This document shows positions 9,262-21,314 of a DNA stretch of 64,000 nucleotides, piece after piece. This DNA comes from Branchiostoma floridae (taxonomy: Eukaryota; Chordata; Leptocardii; Amphioxiformes; Branchiostomatidae): assembly GCF_000003815.2 (NCBI RefSeq), contig NC_049985.1, forward strand, positions 14,373,774 through 14,437,773, in the 5' to 3' direction. The notes beneath the pieces were generated by a model. The model had not been told where the DNA came from and made no database searches. It saw nothing but the letters and a program-made list of their open reading frames with translations. Both the position numbers and the translations under genes were made by a program. Every line of letters starts with the position of its first letter. Position 1 is the stretch's first letter.

Positions 9262-12200
9262 TCACTCAAAAGCCAGTCGGAAGCTGTGTTCCTGCTCCTT
9301 CCTCTGCACCTCACACTGTTTGGCAACCTCATCTACTTTTCTCTGCAACACCGCTAGAAAGTAGTATAGGGAACACACTTTAGATAATACTTTTGAAACA
9401 TGGTACAAAACACTATTAACAATTATACTGTGTTTGCTTGGAGTGGACTTGCCTTACTCAAGTGAAAACAAATTTCAGTGGCAAAGAACGTTAAGGGATC
9501 AGAAACAAAACCAGAAACATCTATGAATGGTAAACTCAAATGTTCTAATAAAAAATTGTTTAAACATACAGATTTGAGTAATCTTATTTAGGCCACACCG
9601 ACTTAATTCTATCAATAACATCCTCTGTCTGGAGACCCCAAAACTAATGCGCGCGTGCAAAAAAAGAGAAAAATCCAGAAAAAAAAAGCTGCTAAACCAC
9701 AGTACTAAACATCTAGTCCTTTCTTTCCCAGGCTTGGTTTGTCCTATTCACCTCCAGTTAGTGTAAGAGACAATTGTCGCTATTTCAATCATGTTTATAT
9801 TGCTCTTCTTGTTCACAGAAGGAACAGGGGTGCTGCTGGCCCCATGCCCTGACCACGTGCCCCCTTAGGCCTTACCCTGGAGAGCAGATCCTCTGGTAAG
9901 CATGAAATTCTGATTGACCAGGGCTGCTGTTGTGTAACATGTGGCACAGTTTGTTTGTTTTGTAGAAAAGAATAAAAAATCAATGTGCGCACGGATGTCA
10001 TCCATAAAATCAAGTCAGTGTGGCCTTACAAGTGAATCGTAATGTCCTTACCTGCATTCTGGTCCAACCACTGTAAGGAGTCCATGTGGGCATTCAGGAT
10101 TCTGGCTATCTGGTGGAGCTAGTGGGAAGATACATAGGAGTTACTGACTGCTACATACAATGTAAATATAGAATACAATCATTGTCACTTGAGGTGCCAG
10201 CTCGACTGTGGGTTCTTTGGCGGAGGGCAATTCGACCTGCGGAAGGACAGGGACCGAGAGTGATGCGGAATACACCGTGTTGTAGTATTTCATATACGTC
10301 ATACCCACCTGAGTGTTTCAATGCCAATGTGCCGGAAGTTGTGTCCTCGAGCAAAAATTGAAACAACAGCAATTCCAACGTCCAAATTCTATAATTCGAA
10401 TTGTCAACAATGGTGCACTCATCAACACACTTGAAGTGCATTTCACTTTTTCAGTTGTTCTATTGAAGCCCATGTGATAAGCAGTACCCCATGAGATAAG
10501 GCAAGTTATCACTCAGTGCAAGACACCGATATCAAAGGTTATCAAGGTCCAGGTGTGACATATTTAATGTCTCATATCCTTAGTACCAATTTGCCTGACA
10601 GGTGTTCCTTATGCAACAGTCACTATAAAGAAATTAAAGAAATCTTACTTTTTTATGTTAAGTGATGTTAAATATTACAAAAATCTACATGTACTTGCCA
10701 GCTCCCCATGCAGTATGTCCTACCCTGAGGTGTAGAAAGAAAGAGACAACACTTACAGGGTCGTTACTGGTGTTGGGGGCTCCTGATTGGTTGAGGTGTT
10801 CTATGATGTCCTTGATGTCCTGCATCATCCTCTTGAGCTGTGCATCTGTGTTCTCAGCTAACTGGTACCTGTGTAGTTACAATAGTACAGCAATTAGTCC
10901 CAGTCATCTCCACATAGAATGATATGGCTAAATTTTACACTATCCTCTGTAAAGGAGGTCATCATCAGCACTGGTTGGTTTGTTGCTTACTTGTAAACAG
11001 AAATGTTAGGAATGAATTTTCATTATGAATTTTGCATGTAGGTTTTGAGGAAAAGGGGATTACATGAAATGGAAAATTGGATTTAGGAGTTTTTAAATGG
11101 ATTATTGACTATGCAAGACAAGGACATCTCCCTAGCAGATTGGTTTCGAACTGCAGCAAAATTTCAAACCAAACATCAGATTACAAGCATTTTAAAGCTA
11201 TAGAGGACATCATGCAGCATTTACTGAATTGTTTGCAGTAAATAGTCTTCCATCACAGTATTGACTACAGTACAAGTATATTGCATTTCCGCGAACTCAT
11301 AAGAACCGCAAACATTTCTTCATTTTCCCACGAGAGTGAAATTAAATCATTGCAACCTTTACTGTATTTACAGTATACAGGGATTATTATGTTCTTTTGT
11401 TTGATGTTTTCTGAAACAGTTTTGTGTGCTTCTGAATCAACCAGTATACCTGGAATTCTGCACAACACACCAGCTGTTCTGAATAACAATTTGAAAACTG
11501 TACAGCAAACTGTACAATCTGTAAAGTGATTTTACAGATGCATTGATGAAGACAAGACATCCACGTAAAACAATATCTAAAGACAATTCAATTTCTACCA
11601 CTGCATAAGATTTGGAGACTTATTCTGGACGTTTTGAACAACATAATTGAATAGTCTTCAGTGTTATTGCAAGTTTACAGGGACAGTACTAAAAGTCCTC
11701 ACGTGTGTTCCCTCTCCAGGTCTGCGTGCTGCTGGTAGATGGAGGGAGCCTGGCTCTTCACAGCGCCCTCTAGCGGCAGTAACATGTCCTCCAGCTCCCG
11801 CTGCTGCGCCAGTATGAAGTCAAGCTCGTGGTCCAACCTGCCCTGGTCAAGCTTCACCCGCTGGACAGCCTCGTTCAGGGCTACAATCTGAAACAGGTGG
11901 TAGTGGTTTCACAAACATTATATAAGATACAACACGGTGTATTTTTCATTTCATATCACCAGAGGTACCAGCCCAACTGCAGATAGGATCGCCTTACAGC
12001 CCAAGGCCAAGTTTGACAGTAGAAAATTGGTAAAATGAGCATCAACTCTACTCTGCTTCGCTCTTGCCATTTTCTTGGACGTGTAAGCCCCCAAACATGT
12101 GAATGCCTGTTGGCCTAATCTGTTCATTTTCTATTTCTATACTTGGTCTAAAATCCGGTCCACTGATTTTGTTCAGGTCCTGTTTTTCTGGACCAGCCCA

Positions 12201-15200
12201 ACAAGAAAAAAACGGTTTTGTACCACCCCTAAATACAACCATCCCAAAATGTCCCCAATTTCCTGTAACTGTGTTGTAATCATTTTGTACCTCATGTGAA
12301 AGCACGTCTAACCCTTTTTTGACACAAAACAGTGCACCATAGACTAGATAGTGAGTGATGACATTATGTGAGTGTCAGATGTGCTTTACTGACCTTTTCT
12401 CCGTTCTCGATGACCTGTCTGTCCCAGGCGTTGACCTGCGTGGCCTGGTGCAGGAAGGTTCTCTCTGTCTCCTCCAGCTGCACACTCCACTTGTTGATCT
12501 TCTCTTCCAGCTGGGTGAAGGTCATGGTCGGACCCTTAGTGGCACTGTGGAAAACAAACAACAACAACAAGTGTATGTAGTGTATAACAACATCAATGTT
12601 GTTATACACTACATGTACCTGACATGTCGTGACTCACAACACTCTCTTCTGTTCAAATTTGGAAACTATTGAGGAATTGAGAAAATCTTGAAATCTTGTA
12701 TTATCAAAATTACTTCAAACTTCAAAGGACTTACTTCAAGGTTCAGGGTAATGGTAATGGTAATGGTAAGGTAGCCAAGGGACCAATGAGTGGGGGGACT
12801 TTGGAAGGGGGGGGGGACTTGGGAAAATGGGATTGGTCCTTCCACGAGACAAAGATTTTACCCCATGAAATCAATGTTACCCCATTAGCCCACTGTATTT
12901 TACTGTTGCGATTCCAATAACATAAAATAGAATTAAAGTTCTCAGTACATAGACAGCAACTGAATAAATGAAGACTTCCATGAAGTACAATATACAATGA
13001 ATAGAGATATAAACTGTCTTTCAGCCCCCTTCTGACTGAGTGTACCTGGCAGCTGTAGTTGCTGCAGCTGTGCTTGCTGCAGGTGCAGACGTCTGGGCAC
13101 CTGTTAGTGAGAAGGACGTGGTGTTTGCAGTCGGTTTGACTGCAGCAACTCCCTGCAGCAACCCAGCTGCAGTGGCCCCACCAGCGACTGTAGTAGCAGT
13201 GGTGCCGAAACTCAGGGCTGCTGTTGGTTTGGCTGCACTTGTTGTAGCAGCTGTTGTGGCAGCTGCACCAAAGTTCAGGCCAGCTGGCAGCTGTGGGGCT
13301 GTAGCTGTTGTAGCTGCTGCTGCTGTAGTCTTAGCAGCTGAAACTGCAGGGGTGGTGCTTGCTGAAACAAGAAAGTGAATTTTGTTATTGTTAACGTTTT
13401 TGGGTGGGCCGATCACTCTCTCTTTGCAGCCAAGAGCTGAATTGCGAGGAGCTTACAATTAGCAGAGCTAAGGTCCAACAGTCCATAATGGCAGCCTGTA
13501 TACAGCGCCTAGTAACCTCAATATGACTGTCACAGTAATTGCCTTGGTCGCGGGCATGGGACTGCAGGTTTTTAACCACAACAAGGACCTACAAGGCCTA
13601 CAAGTACAAGGACCCCTACCCTAGTTTTAGGTGTGGTGTGTTCTTTAATGTGCTCAAGGTGTGGCTCTCCTCAAACGTGGGACTTCCATTTAACATCATT
13701 TCCGAGGGATGTTGTCCCTAACCAAAGCTAGGTACGTTCTCATTTCCACCTAAGTGAAGGAAGGATTGTAGTCATATAAAGTGCCTTTCCCAAGAGCACA
13801 TCATCTGGTATATCCATCCATCTGTCAGTAAAAAACCTAGCTTTGGTATGCAAATTCTTTCTGGTGCTTTTCAAATAAGGTATGTAACATAAAACCTTGT
13901 AATTTTGTGCTCAGAAAGGTCGCATGTTGCAACAACAACTTAATCAATCTTGCAGTATGTTTTCGTGCCTTTAATCAAGCCATAGGAGGAAGTGGGATCG
14001 GTCGTAATTTTGAAGAATCCTAATTTCGTCCTCACATCAGGAAATCTTCACCAGTGAATAAAGAGCAGATTAATAAACTTTCCATCGATGACAACTGATA
14101 TGCCTTGAAGTCCTCCTCTTTGAAGTACAGCGATTTCAACACATGTATATGTAAAATAGGCACCATTTTGAAAATGTACATAAACACGCCCAATCACCCA
14201 TACTATGGACCATAGTCTGAAAATGCACCCATCCAAAATATTCACTTGTCCTATCGGGCAAGACGTACATAAAAGATTTACTTGCCCCAAGCAAATTTTT
14301 ACTTGCCCGAAATTTAAATGACTTTTGTCTATGCATTTTCACTTCCAGCAATACTTTTGACATTGCTTCTAGTTTTCTGTGCTGACCAATGTTTGATGCC
14401 ATAACTGTGAAAGTATATCAAAATCTCACTTGACCGATCAAGCACGTGGGGCACATACGTATACGCTTGCCCGATCAGCACTTTCAGTTTCACTTGCCAG
14501 GGACAATTGGGCTTGTGGACTTGTCCTACCCTGGGAGCCAGACAGGACCGGGTATAGCTAGTGAGTTTTGTTCGGGAGCCAAGACAGTCAGCCTGCTGAT
14601 CTCACATAGCGCTCCGGGGAGTTTAAGTCTGACGGAGTTATCGCTTAAGGGAAGGTGGACCTCATCGGGCTTAAACTCCCCGGGGCGCTAATAGGCGCTC
14701 GGCGGGCCTTACTGTCTTGGGCCACCGAATAAACTGTCTGTCCTAGCTGTCCGAGCCCAGCTGGCTCCAGGGTAGACTTGTCCAAGCCTGCACACATTGG
14801 GAACTCTAGCCTATGGCCTGCTGCCAGTGCTGGGCAGAGGTCAAAGTTGTGTTCAGTTGGGTAGTGGAGGGCTCAAAATGGAATACAATAATTATAGTGC
14901 CACTTAAAATCCTAGAAAACCCTTCTATTTCTTGAAAATTCTAACACTGACAAAATGCAGTATGTACATTACATATTGTACAGTCAAACTTGTAGTGACC
15001 ACCTCTACGTAAGGACTACCTGGCCAGTGTGACCTGACATTTTGTTGGTTTTAAGAATCCTGTCTATGATGATCATCACCTCAGTGTCTACAAACATTAA
15101 CATTTTTAAATTGTGCATCTATTTCTATATCTCATAATGTTCACTTTGATTTAAAGAAGATGTGAGATATAGAAATAAAATGCATGTTTAAGATTAAGAT

Positions 15201-18200
15201 TTATAGAGACTACTATCTTTTTCCTGCATGAATACATACTTCTAAGAAGCATTTGGAAAAAAAAAACAGTCCAACTTGCTGTGGACATATAACAGTACTT
15301 AGCTCATATTCATCCCTCTGCATTTCAATCTGTAATGTTTCAGAACCTATCTGTCAGTCAAAACCTAGCTCTGGTTTACAAGTTCTTTCTAGTGTTTCGC
15401 AAAAATAATAGGTATACGACATTCATAGTAAAACCTTGTAATTTTGAGCTTACAAAGATCGCATGTTGCAACAACAACTTAATTAAGCTTCTGGTATGTT
15501 TCCGTGACATTAAACAAGCCGTGTGTGTGTGTGTGGGGGGGGGGGGGGCTGGGGAATCGGTCGTAATTTTGAGGAATTCTACTTCATGTCTTAATCAGGC
15601 TGTGGGCTTCGAACACACGTAAAGCAGGCACGACGCGTAAACATGCCCCATCACCCCTCTTCGGAAAATGCACACATGGAAATAAAGAGATCGACAGATC
15701 TCAACAGTGATACCAAAGAGGTTAATTATTTCAACATCCTTGGTTATACCAATAGCGCACACCTGGGATGTACATGTACATTGTAGTTTGTACTACTAGT
15801 AGTACTCTCGGCACACTATGGCCTCTCTGGGCAGATGTCAAAGTTGTGTTGCACAGAAGTGGTGGGGTCAAAATGGGCATACAATTATAGTGTCACTTAA
15901 CATCCTTAAAAATCCTTCTTTTCCTTAAAACTTTTGGCCCGATCTAGAGACCTTTTAGACTCAACAGGTAGGCCCATTTTGGTCCAAATTTGTTCAGTTC
16001 ACCAATTCAGTCAGTATAACTTATAAGGACAGAGTTCAGTTGTTGGGTCTTGTGGATGGATACATGTCCAGGAGAAAGCTGGGGTTACAGGTTTCTGACA
16101 TTAATAGAGCTAGCTTTTCTAGGAGTGTGAGCTGAATAACCGTTTTCTTTGAATGATAATGAAGACAAACTTAATTCTGTTGGAGGAAACGTTTTGAGAT
16201 TTAAATTGGGGTATTAGTACTTAAACAAGGTCTTGTTTTAGTGCTTCTTATGCTAGGCTCCAATGGGGATGCCCAACTCTATATAATGACTGCCCTGATG
16301 TGCATTCATGCTGCCAGGAGCCTAGTCTCCAAGCAGACCCTACGGTGCCTTAGAAATAGTATCAAAGCTGGCCAGGGACTTGGTATACCGGCACCAGGGT
16401 CTGCCCTCAGTCGGGCTGATCTGACGCTATTAGCATCTATTTGTTGCCTATTAAACTGTGCTTGCCGAGTAGGTGTTAATTGCCCTCCCGGCCTGGGATG
16501 GCTCGTGCGCCCCTGCACCGTCTCACGGGAAGTCACGTCACGGGTCACCTACGATGACCGTTACCGGCAGATTTAAAATGCCGGCATCAATGGAGGCCAG
16601 AGTACGACGTGTTTTCCGCGATGTATGGGGATTCAAGCCGAAGAAAGCACAGCTCGATTCCATTTTGGCCACTCTGGAAGGCAAGGATGTCTTTGTCGGC
16701 ATCGCTACCGGTCAGGGGAAATCCCTATGCTACCAATGCAAGCCTTAGTTGCTAGCCGGGAGCAAACATCTGGTCCTTGACGCAGTTTTTGCCGGAGGAA
16801 ATTACAAAATCGCAGAACGAAATAGAAATAAACTTTCAGGAGACAGAAATGGCAGCGCGCTTGGCTTGTTGTGGTTCTTTCTACCGCATCCAAACATAAC
16901 AGAGAGGATTACGATCAGGTGGCATGTTTTTAAAACTCATAACGTTAGTTTGGTGTTATTATATATGTATATCGAAATTTGTAGTTTGTTTGGTATTATT
17001 TTCAGACTTCAAATCGATTTTAAACTAAATATTTTATGTATTGTGGCGCTTGTTCTATTACGTTGCGATGCTGTCAAATTTTTCAATCCGGCGCCATTTG
17101 GCGCGAACCAGGCGAACCTACCGCTGGGAAGTGCGCGCTATCACTGACTTCGTCCAGTGTAAGTCGCTCGTAAAGTAATTAGCACTTGACAACAGGGTGG
17201 GGCAGCGACACCATTGTTGAATAGAAACGCTCCACCCTGTTTCAGTGCAGGCAGACCTCCGGTGCCCGTCTGACTCCCTTAGCCGGCTATCTCCCTTTGG
17301 CCGGCTATACTCCTTTGCCAGCTTTGATACTATTTCTAAGGCACCGTAGGGTCTGCTTGGAGACTACCAGGAGCCATCAAATACGTGCCTTTACCTGTTG
17401 TGGCACCTCCTCCGAACATGACACTTCCAGCGGGCGTGGCGACCGGTGTGGTTCCCAGTACCAACCCTCCTGGTGCGGTGGTACCTGCTGTGGTGGCGGA
17501 GGTAGCCGCAGACGCTGCAGTGGTCTGGCCGAAGGTAAAGCCGGGGGTACTGGTAGTCAGGGGCTGACCTAAGGTGAACCCTCCAGTGTTTGTTTGGGGG
17601 GTTGGTGTGGCAAACCCAGCTGTGGGCATCAACAAAAAACATGTTCTCTAACTAAGTAACAGTTTTCTCAATGTTAAATAAACAGAGGTCTAAACACTGT
17701 TTTATAGGAAGACACCCCTTGTAGTTCATTTAACACAAGATGGAAGTTAACTAAACAGTTGCCCTCCAAGTGTAATTCATATCAATGGCAACACAACGTT
17801 GGCCTTGATGATGTCTTTCAAAAATGAAAGCAAACAGGAAACACATAAAAAATCCTATCAACTAGTTCAGTTACATTCTGTGAAACATTTTGGAATATAC
17901 CACTTAGCATGGTTATTCATTTGGAGTCTTTCTCATATACTAAGGCCTGCTTTCGACTGACGGTAGTATACGGCTGTGCAACTATCATTGTGAGTGACAG
18001 CTGTCTATTAGACACCTGGTCAGGAATTATTGAGGGGCAGGTCACTACAGTAACCTCTTGGGCACAAATTCAAAATGGCAAGAGATTTGCTTCTTTTCGT
18101 CATGCAGCAGATTATTATTTTTTGCTCAGAACATGCGCGTTGTCCTTCAGATGAGACAGTATAAGCATACTGCAGGCTTGCACATGATTCACTTAATTTA

Positions 18201-18622
18201 CCATGGACTATTTCATTTAGGCTGGAATAGTTGCTGGTCCCCCGCTGAAGGGTCACATGGCCAAGTCCAATCTTAAGGTGGGTGCATGATGATTCAAAGA
18301 AAAAACGTTGCACAACTATTTTGATTTTGTCTCAATACAGCCTAATAATATTGTCATCGGAGATGTATTGGACAGACGCACGACTATTTATACTAACTAT
18401 TATATGTCTAAAGCAGCACTGTGTACCTGGTTTCGACTGTAGTGAGGCCCCAGGTGTGAAGCCTAAAGACCCAGGCTGACCACCTGCAGAAGGAGTGGAC
18501 ATCACTTGACCACCAAGAGTGAAGCCAGGTTTGGGATCTGCTGCACCCGTGGTTGTTGATACCGGCATGGCGAACAGGCTCGCAGTTGGCGCGGCTGTTG
18601 TAGTCTGACCAAATGAAAACAT
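9262..18622 (-). CDS. NUP62: Nucleoporin NUP62 (p62), complete coding region in eight exons
   Basis: Coding exons run 18622-18427, 17619-17395, 13361-13046, 12544-12394, 11887-11703, 10868-10757, 10118-10052 and 9353-9262. Together they make 1,344 bp, 447 aa plus stop, with AG/GT junctions in phase throughout. Residues 1-245 are a Thr/Ala-rich FG domain with FSFG, GFTFG, GGFTLG, LNFG and LSFG motifs. Residues 246-447 are the coiled-coil Nsp1-like domain, and several blocks match vertebrate p62 closely (QLEEKINKWSVQLEE, QATQVNAWDRQVIENGEK, LAENTDAQLKRM, LNAHMDSLQWLDQNA). In other animals p62 forms the central channel complex of the nuclear pore with NUP58 and NUP54 and binds transport receptors through its FG repeats. 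The ATG directly abuts an acceptor site, so the 5' UTR lies in an upstream exon not located here. The protein is shorter than human p62 (522 aa), mainly in the FG part. Confidence 0.95.
12576..12613. repeat. Perfect 18-bp inverted repeat in a NUP62 intron
   Basis: Left arm 12576-12593 and right arm 12596-12613 are exact reverse complements separated by CA. In the NUP62 pre-mRNA this would be a strong hairpin ending about 30 nt upstream of the 3' splice site of the exon 12544-12394. It may be a minimal foldback insertion; no flanking duplication was seen. Confidence 0.8.
13395..13725. repeat. Dispersed repeat, copy 1 (matches 25057-25380)
   Basis: GGGTGGGCCGA.CACTCTCTCTTTGC, CAGTAATTGC, CATGGGACTG.AGGT and TGTGGCTCTCCTCAAAC recur in the same order and orientation at 25057-25380, in an intron of another gene. 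The two copies differ at many positions and by indels. Neither has coding capacity. The family is unnamed here and could be an old non-autonomous element. Confidence 0.75.
13817..14940. repeat. Direct segmental duplication inside a NUP62 intron, copy 1
   Basis: Blocks 13817-14060 and 14800-14935 match 15347-15620 and 15800-15925 in order and orientation; shared stretches include CGCATGTTGCAACAACAACT and GGTCAAAGTTGTGTT-like text. Copy 1 carries the MITE 14527-14774, which copy 2 lacks, so the MITE inserted after the duplication or was lost from copy 2. Confidence 0.75.
14527..14774. mobile_element. 248-bp MITE with imperfect TIRs and a 9-bp target duplication
   Basis: The ends are TACCCTGGGAGCCAG on the left and its inverted counterpart CTGGCTCCAGGGTA on the right. 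Exact direct repeats GACTTGTCC flank it at 14518-14526 and 14775-14783. Inside is a second foldback (near 14610-14690) around CTCCGGGGAGTTTAAG. There is no coding capacity. A 9-bp duplication is typical of Mutator-like elements and possible for Merlin-like ones. The terminal TA and 9-bp duplication are shared with the larger element at 16323-17366. Confidence 0.85.
15347..15930. repeat. Direct segmental duplication inside a NUP62 intron, copy 2
   Basis: This is the partner of 13817-14940. It contains an insertion of (GT)n followed by a long poly-G run at about 15520-15550, absent from copy 1, and it lacks the MITE. Confidence 0.75.
16323..17366. mobile_element. 1,044-bp DNA transposon with perfect 50-bp TIRs, 9-bp TSD and a helicase exon inside
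   Basis: The left terminal repeat (16323-16372) and the right one (17317-17366) are identical over 50 bases in inverted orientation, beginning TAGTCTCCAAGCAGACCC. Direct repeats CCAGGAGCC at 16314-16322 and 17367-17375 form a 9-bp target duplication. The insertion lies in a NUP62 intron, only 28 bp beyond the 5' splice site of the exon 17619-17395. No transposase is recognisable; the interior instead carries the start of a RecQ-like helicase frame. The perfect TIRs indicate recent movement in trans. The 9-bp duplication suggests a Mutator-like element, but the superfamily is not established. Confidence 0.9.
16578..16783 (+). pseudogene. RecQ-like helicase N-terminal fragment inside the transposon
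   Basis: From ATG 16578 the frame reads MPASMEARVRRVFRDVWGFK and continues through a Q-motif-like KKAQLDSILATLEGKD to GIATGQGKSLCYQ, a Walker A motif of the RecQ type (GxGKSLCYQ). The frame ends at TAG 16746-16748, but moving one base restores MQALVASREQTSGP for a further 40 bases, so a one-base frameshift follows the Walker motif. Only helicase motifs 0 and I are present; DEAH and later motifs are absent. It is either cargo captured from a host RecQ-like gene or the remnant of a helicase once encoded by the transposon family. Confidence 0.75.
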
Positions 18623-20542
18623 CTGTTGAAAAAAGTGATGTAACGTTACTTAGTAATTGGTAAATGTGTCATAATATTGAATGGCAAAATATGACGTACA
18701 GAGATATTGAACTTTGAGATTCGAGGTAGAATCTGAAGAAGAAAAGGGACAATATTGTTAACAGTTGGGTTCAAGTGCCACCAACTGACCTGTCTACTAC
18801 TACTAGTAACTTGTCCTCACACAGTTAGCACATTGGGTTTGTGAGCTGCCTGAGTTTGGCACAGGTTCCCAGCATTAGGAGACTACAACTCGTCACTGTT
18901 GTGTTTTATACAAAAGTTAATATTACCAACGATCGTAAAACATATCTGTTCTTTTATCCCCGCTATAACAGAAAAGCAAGGAGAAGTTGAATTTATCCGG
19001 CTGCTAGCCAGTAGAGATTTGCTTGGCTATCCTGGCACAGCCATTTGTGACCTGAAACCAAATTTGTGCAGTGTAACGTCTCCTACTAGTAGTTTACAGT
19101 TAAGAGGTCAGAGTTATGACTTATACGTTGAGGATACCTTGAGGATGCTTAATATGCTACAGACCTTGTATTTGAAGAGAGAAACGTTCTTTAAGTAAGA
19201 GCCAACTGCAGTTATTCATCTTATCCCACACTTCCATTTGGAGTTCCAACTTACAGGGTATTTGATTGCAGCACTCATTCCCAGCCTCTCAATCAAAATG
19301 AAGAAAAAAATATGTTATACTTTTTGTTGAAATGTTGCATGGACTAAAGTACCATATTCCTCGTTCATTATCCATAAATCATTTCGGTCTAAACGTTGCC
19401 GTATCTTGTAGTGGCTAGAGAAGAAGAAGAGATACAACGTCACGTTAGGTTTGCCCCCCTCCCCAAAACTTGCATACCTGACATCGAAACTGTCGTAGAT
19501 TTACTTACCTTCACTTTATAGATTGGCTACTCATGAAAAGCATCCGTACTGGACTTGATATTTGCAACTGAAACTCTGGTATCTCTTATGTATTTGGTCA
19601 AATCCTGTTCTTTCGTCACAAATGTACACACGCTTACAGGAAAACTGATGTGAAACCGCGTAATTCGTGTTGTATTGTAAGTGTAGCACCTTATTTGTCG
19701 ACATCCGAATCGCAGCTAAAATTGCTTCTTACCGATTCGTAGCTTCTCGTTGCAATATATAAGCAGGTGTGGGTTATTTCAAGCGCCCTTTCATCATGTT
19801 TATCAGACTCCCGAAGAGGGATACGTTTTCGGTGTTCTTTGAGTGTAAGTCTGTTGGAAGCATGGAATGAGATGTTGTGAATCGGCCACGTGATATTGAA
19901 CGTGGACAAGGGAGCATTACCCTTCAGAAAAATTACAGCCAGGTGTAACATGTTATATTGCGAACCGTGACCATTGGACATACTTCAACTGGGGCACTCT
20001 TAAGAAATATTTGGTTGAGCTTTAAAATTACTTTTAAAATGTACTTCTGGATACTTGTTTGACAACTTATAGCCTTAGTAACCTTATTTCCAACTTGCAT
20101 GTGGTCAAAAATGGGCCTTGATCTTTGTCAATCATCCCATAGAAACCCCTACTTAAGACTTGAAAAAATGCCTTCATAAAAATGGGGCGCTCTTAGGAAA
20201 TCTTGGTCCGATCGTGAAAACAATGTTTGTAGCGTGTGTGTGAATAGTTGTTTATCAGTTTCTATCCTTAGCAACTTAATTCTTCTCTTCATCTAGCCCC
20301 AAAATTGACGAACTTCAGCAATTATCCCATAGGAACCAATAGTTAAGGCATTCCCATTATACATCACACTTCATGGGTCTCTATGAAGGGGCAATACAAA
20401 TCAGTTACTGGATTATAAATGGCTCATTTATTTGTTCATCTATGATTAATTTTTACAAACTTAGTCGATTTTGTGTTCACAAAGATGTGTTTTTGAAATT
20501 TTGTAGAAAATAATACTCTACTCTGGAGTACAGTATGCCTTT
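18623..20542. other. NUP62 upstream region, no coding gene recognised
   Basis: The 5' UTR exon and promoter of NUP62 should lie here, because the ATG at 18622 directly follows an acceptor. No unambiguous first exon or promoter motif was identified. Short open frames at 18899-19198 (plus) and 19691-19981 (minus) show no family resemblance. Confidence 0.45.
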
Positions 20543-21300
20543 AATTGCCCCTTCGTAAAATTTTAGTTATTCTGTAGGTACACCCGTTGTTCATGTGAAA
20601 TATTCATTATACTTCCGCCAGCAGGTGATAAGGTATTTCCTGGATTAATGAATAAATAAATGAAATGAGATATGACACGAGTATGGCGTGCATGTTGATC
20701 ATGTACAAGCACCATGTATATCCGGGTATCAGTCATGATCCCTTCACGTGAATAGTGGGCGTTACAATTTCCCGATAACTTTAACCAATGCGAACGTTCA
20801 TTTCTACTGTTATATTTGCATAACAATACCTGACTGTCAATCATTTCAACACACATCAAATTCTGTTCAGCGTCTTTATATTTCAGGCAAGCCCCACACA
20901 AACCCCAGTTTCTTCAGAACTCCAAAGCTATCCAGACTGCGGACCGTCATCCCAGACTCCACAGTAGAAAACTCGCCTTAATCGATATCATCCTTACTTC
21001 AGTTTACCACAAGTAAGTTTCAGTTTTGTCGGTTACCGAATTATCTAATTAGTGAAGGCATTTACGTTCTTGCGTATTTTATGTAGAGGGATTAAAACGA
21101 TTTGCCATTTCTACGGTTGGTGCGAGTGGTGCATTTGAGGTACACTATAGTTTTTTTGTCATTCTTTCTTTGACTCGCAAGGACTTATTACTATCTGTCA
21201 GTATGTAACTGTTAATACATAACAGAAGAAAGCGCGTCGCTCAGGTGTACCGTGGTCCGTAACAAACTTTGGTCAGGGTTGCTCTCCCCGCGGTGCCGGT
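20543..21300 (+). promoter_or_regulatory. Promoter plus non-coding first-exon module, copy A
   Basis: The core holds a CCAAT box (TTTAACCAATGCGA, about 20780), an exact octamer ATTTGCAT at 20814-20821, the phrase ACAATACCTGACTGTCAAT, a degenerate TATA position (TTTATATTT, 20875), and an exon ending at the 5' splice site AA/GTAAGT (21012/21013). Copies B (41130-41515) and C (55795-56400) share all of this, and A and C also share several hundred bases of the following intron. The next plus-strand exon is 22683, so the module probably drives the 283-aa protein gene; this is inferred from position. An AATAAATAAATG-ended insertion lies at about 20600-20690. Confidence 0.75.
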
Positions 21301-21314
21301 CAGCCCAATACTTG

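Noticed and set aside
13040-13378. 112-codon plus-strand open frame rich in Val and Ala
   Set aside because: Antisense shadow of the NUP62 FG exon 13361-13046, whose Ala/Thr codons leave the opposite strand open.
16323-17366. Assignment of the helicase element to the Academ superfamily
   Set aside because: Academ elements are known for 3-4 bp target duplications, whereas here the duplication is 9 bp and no Academ transposase is seen.
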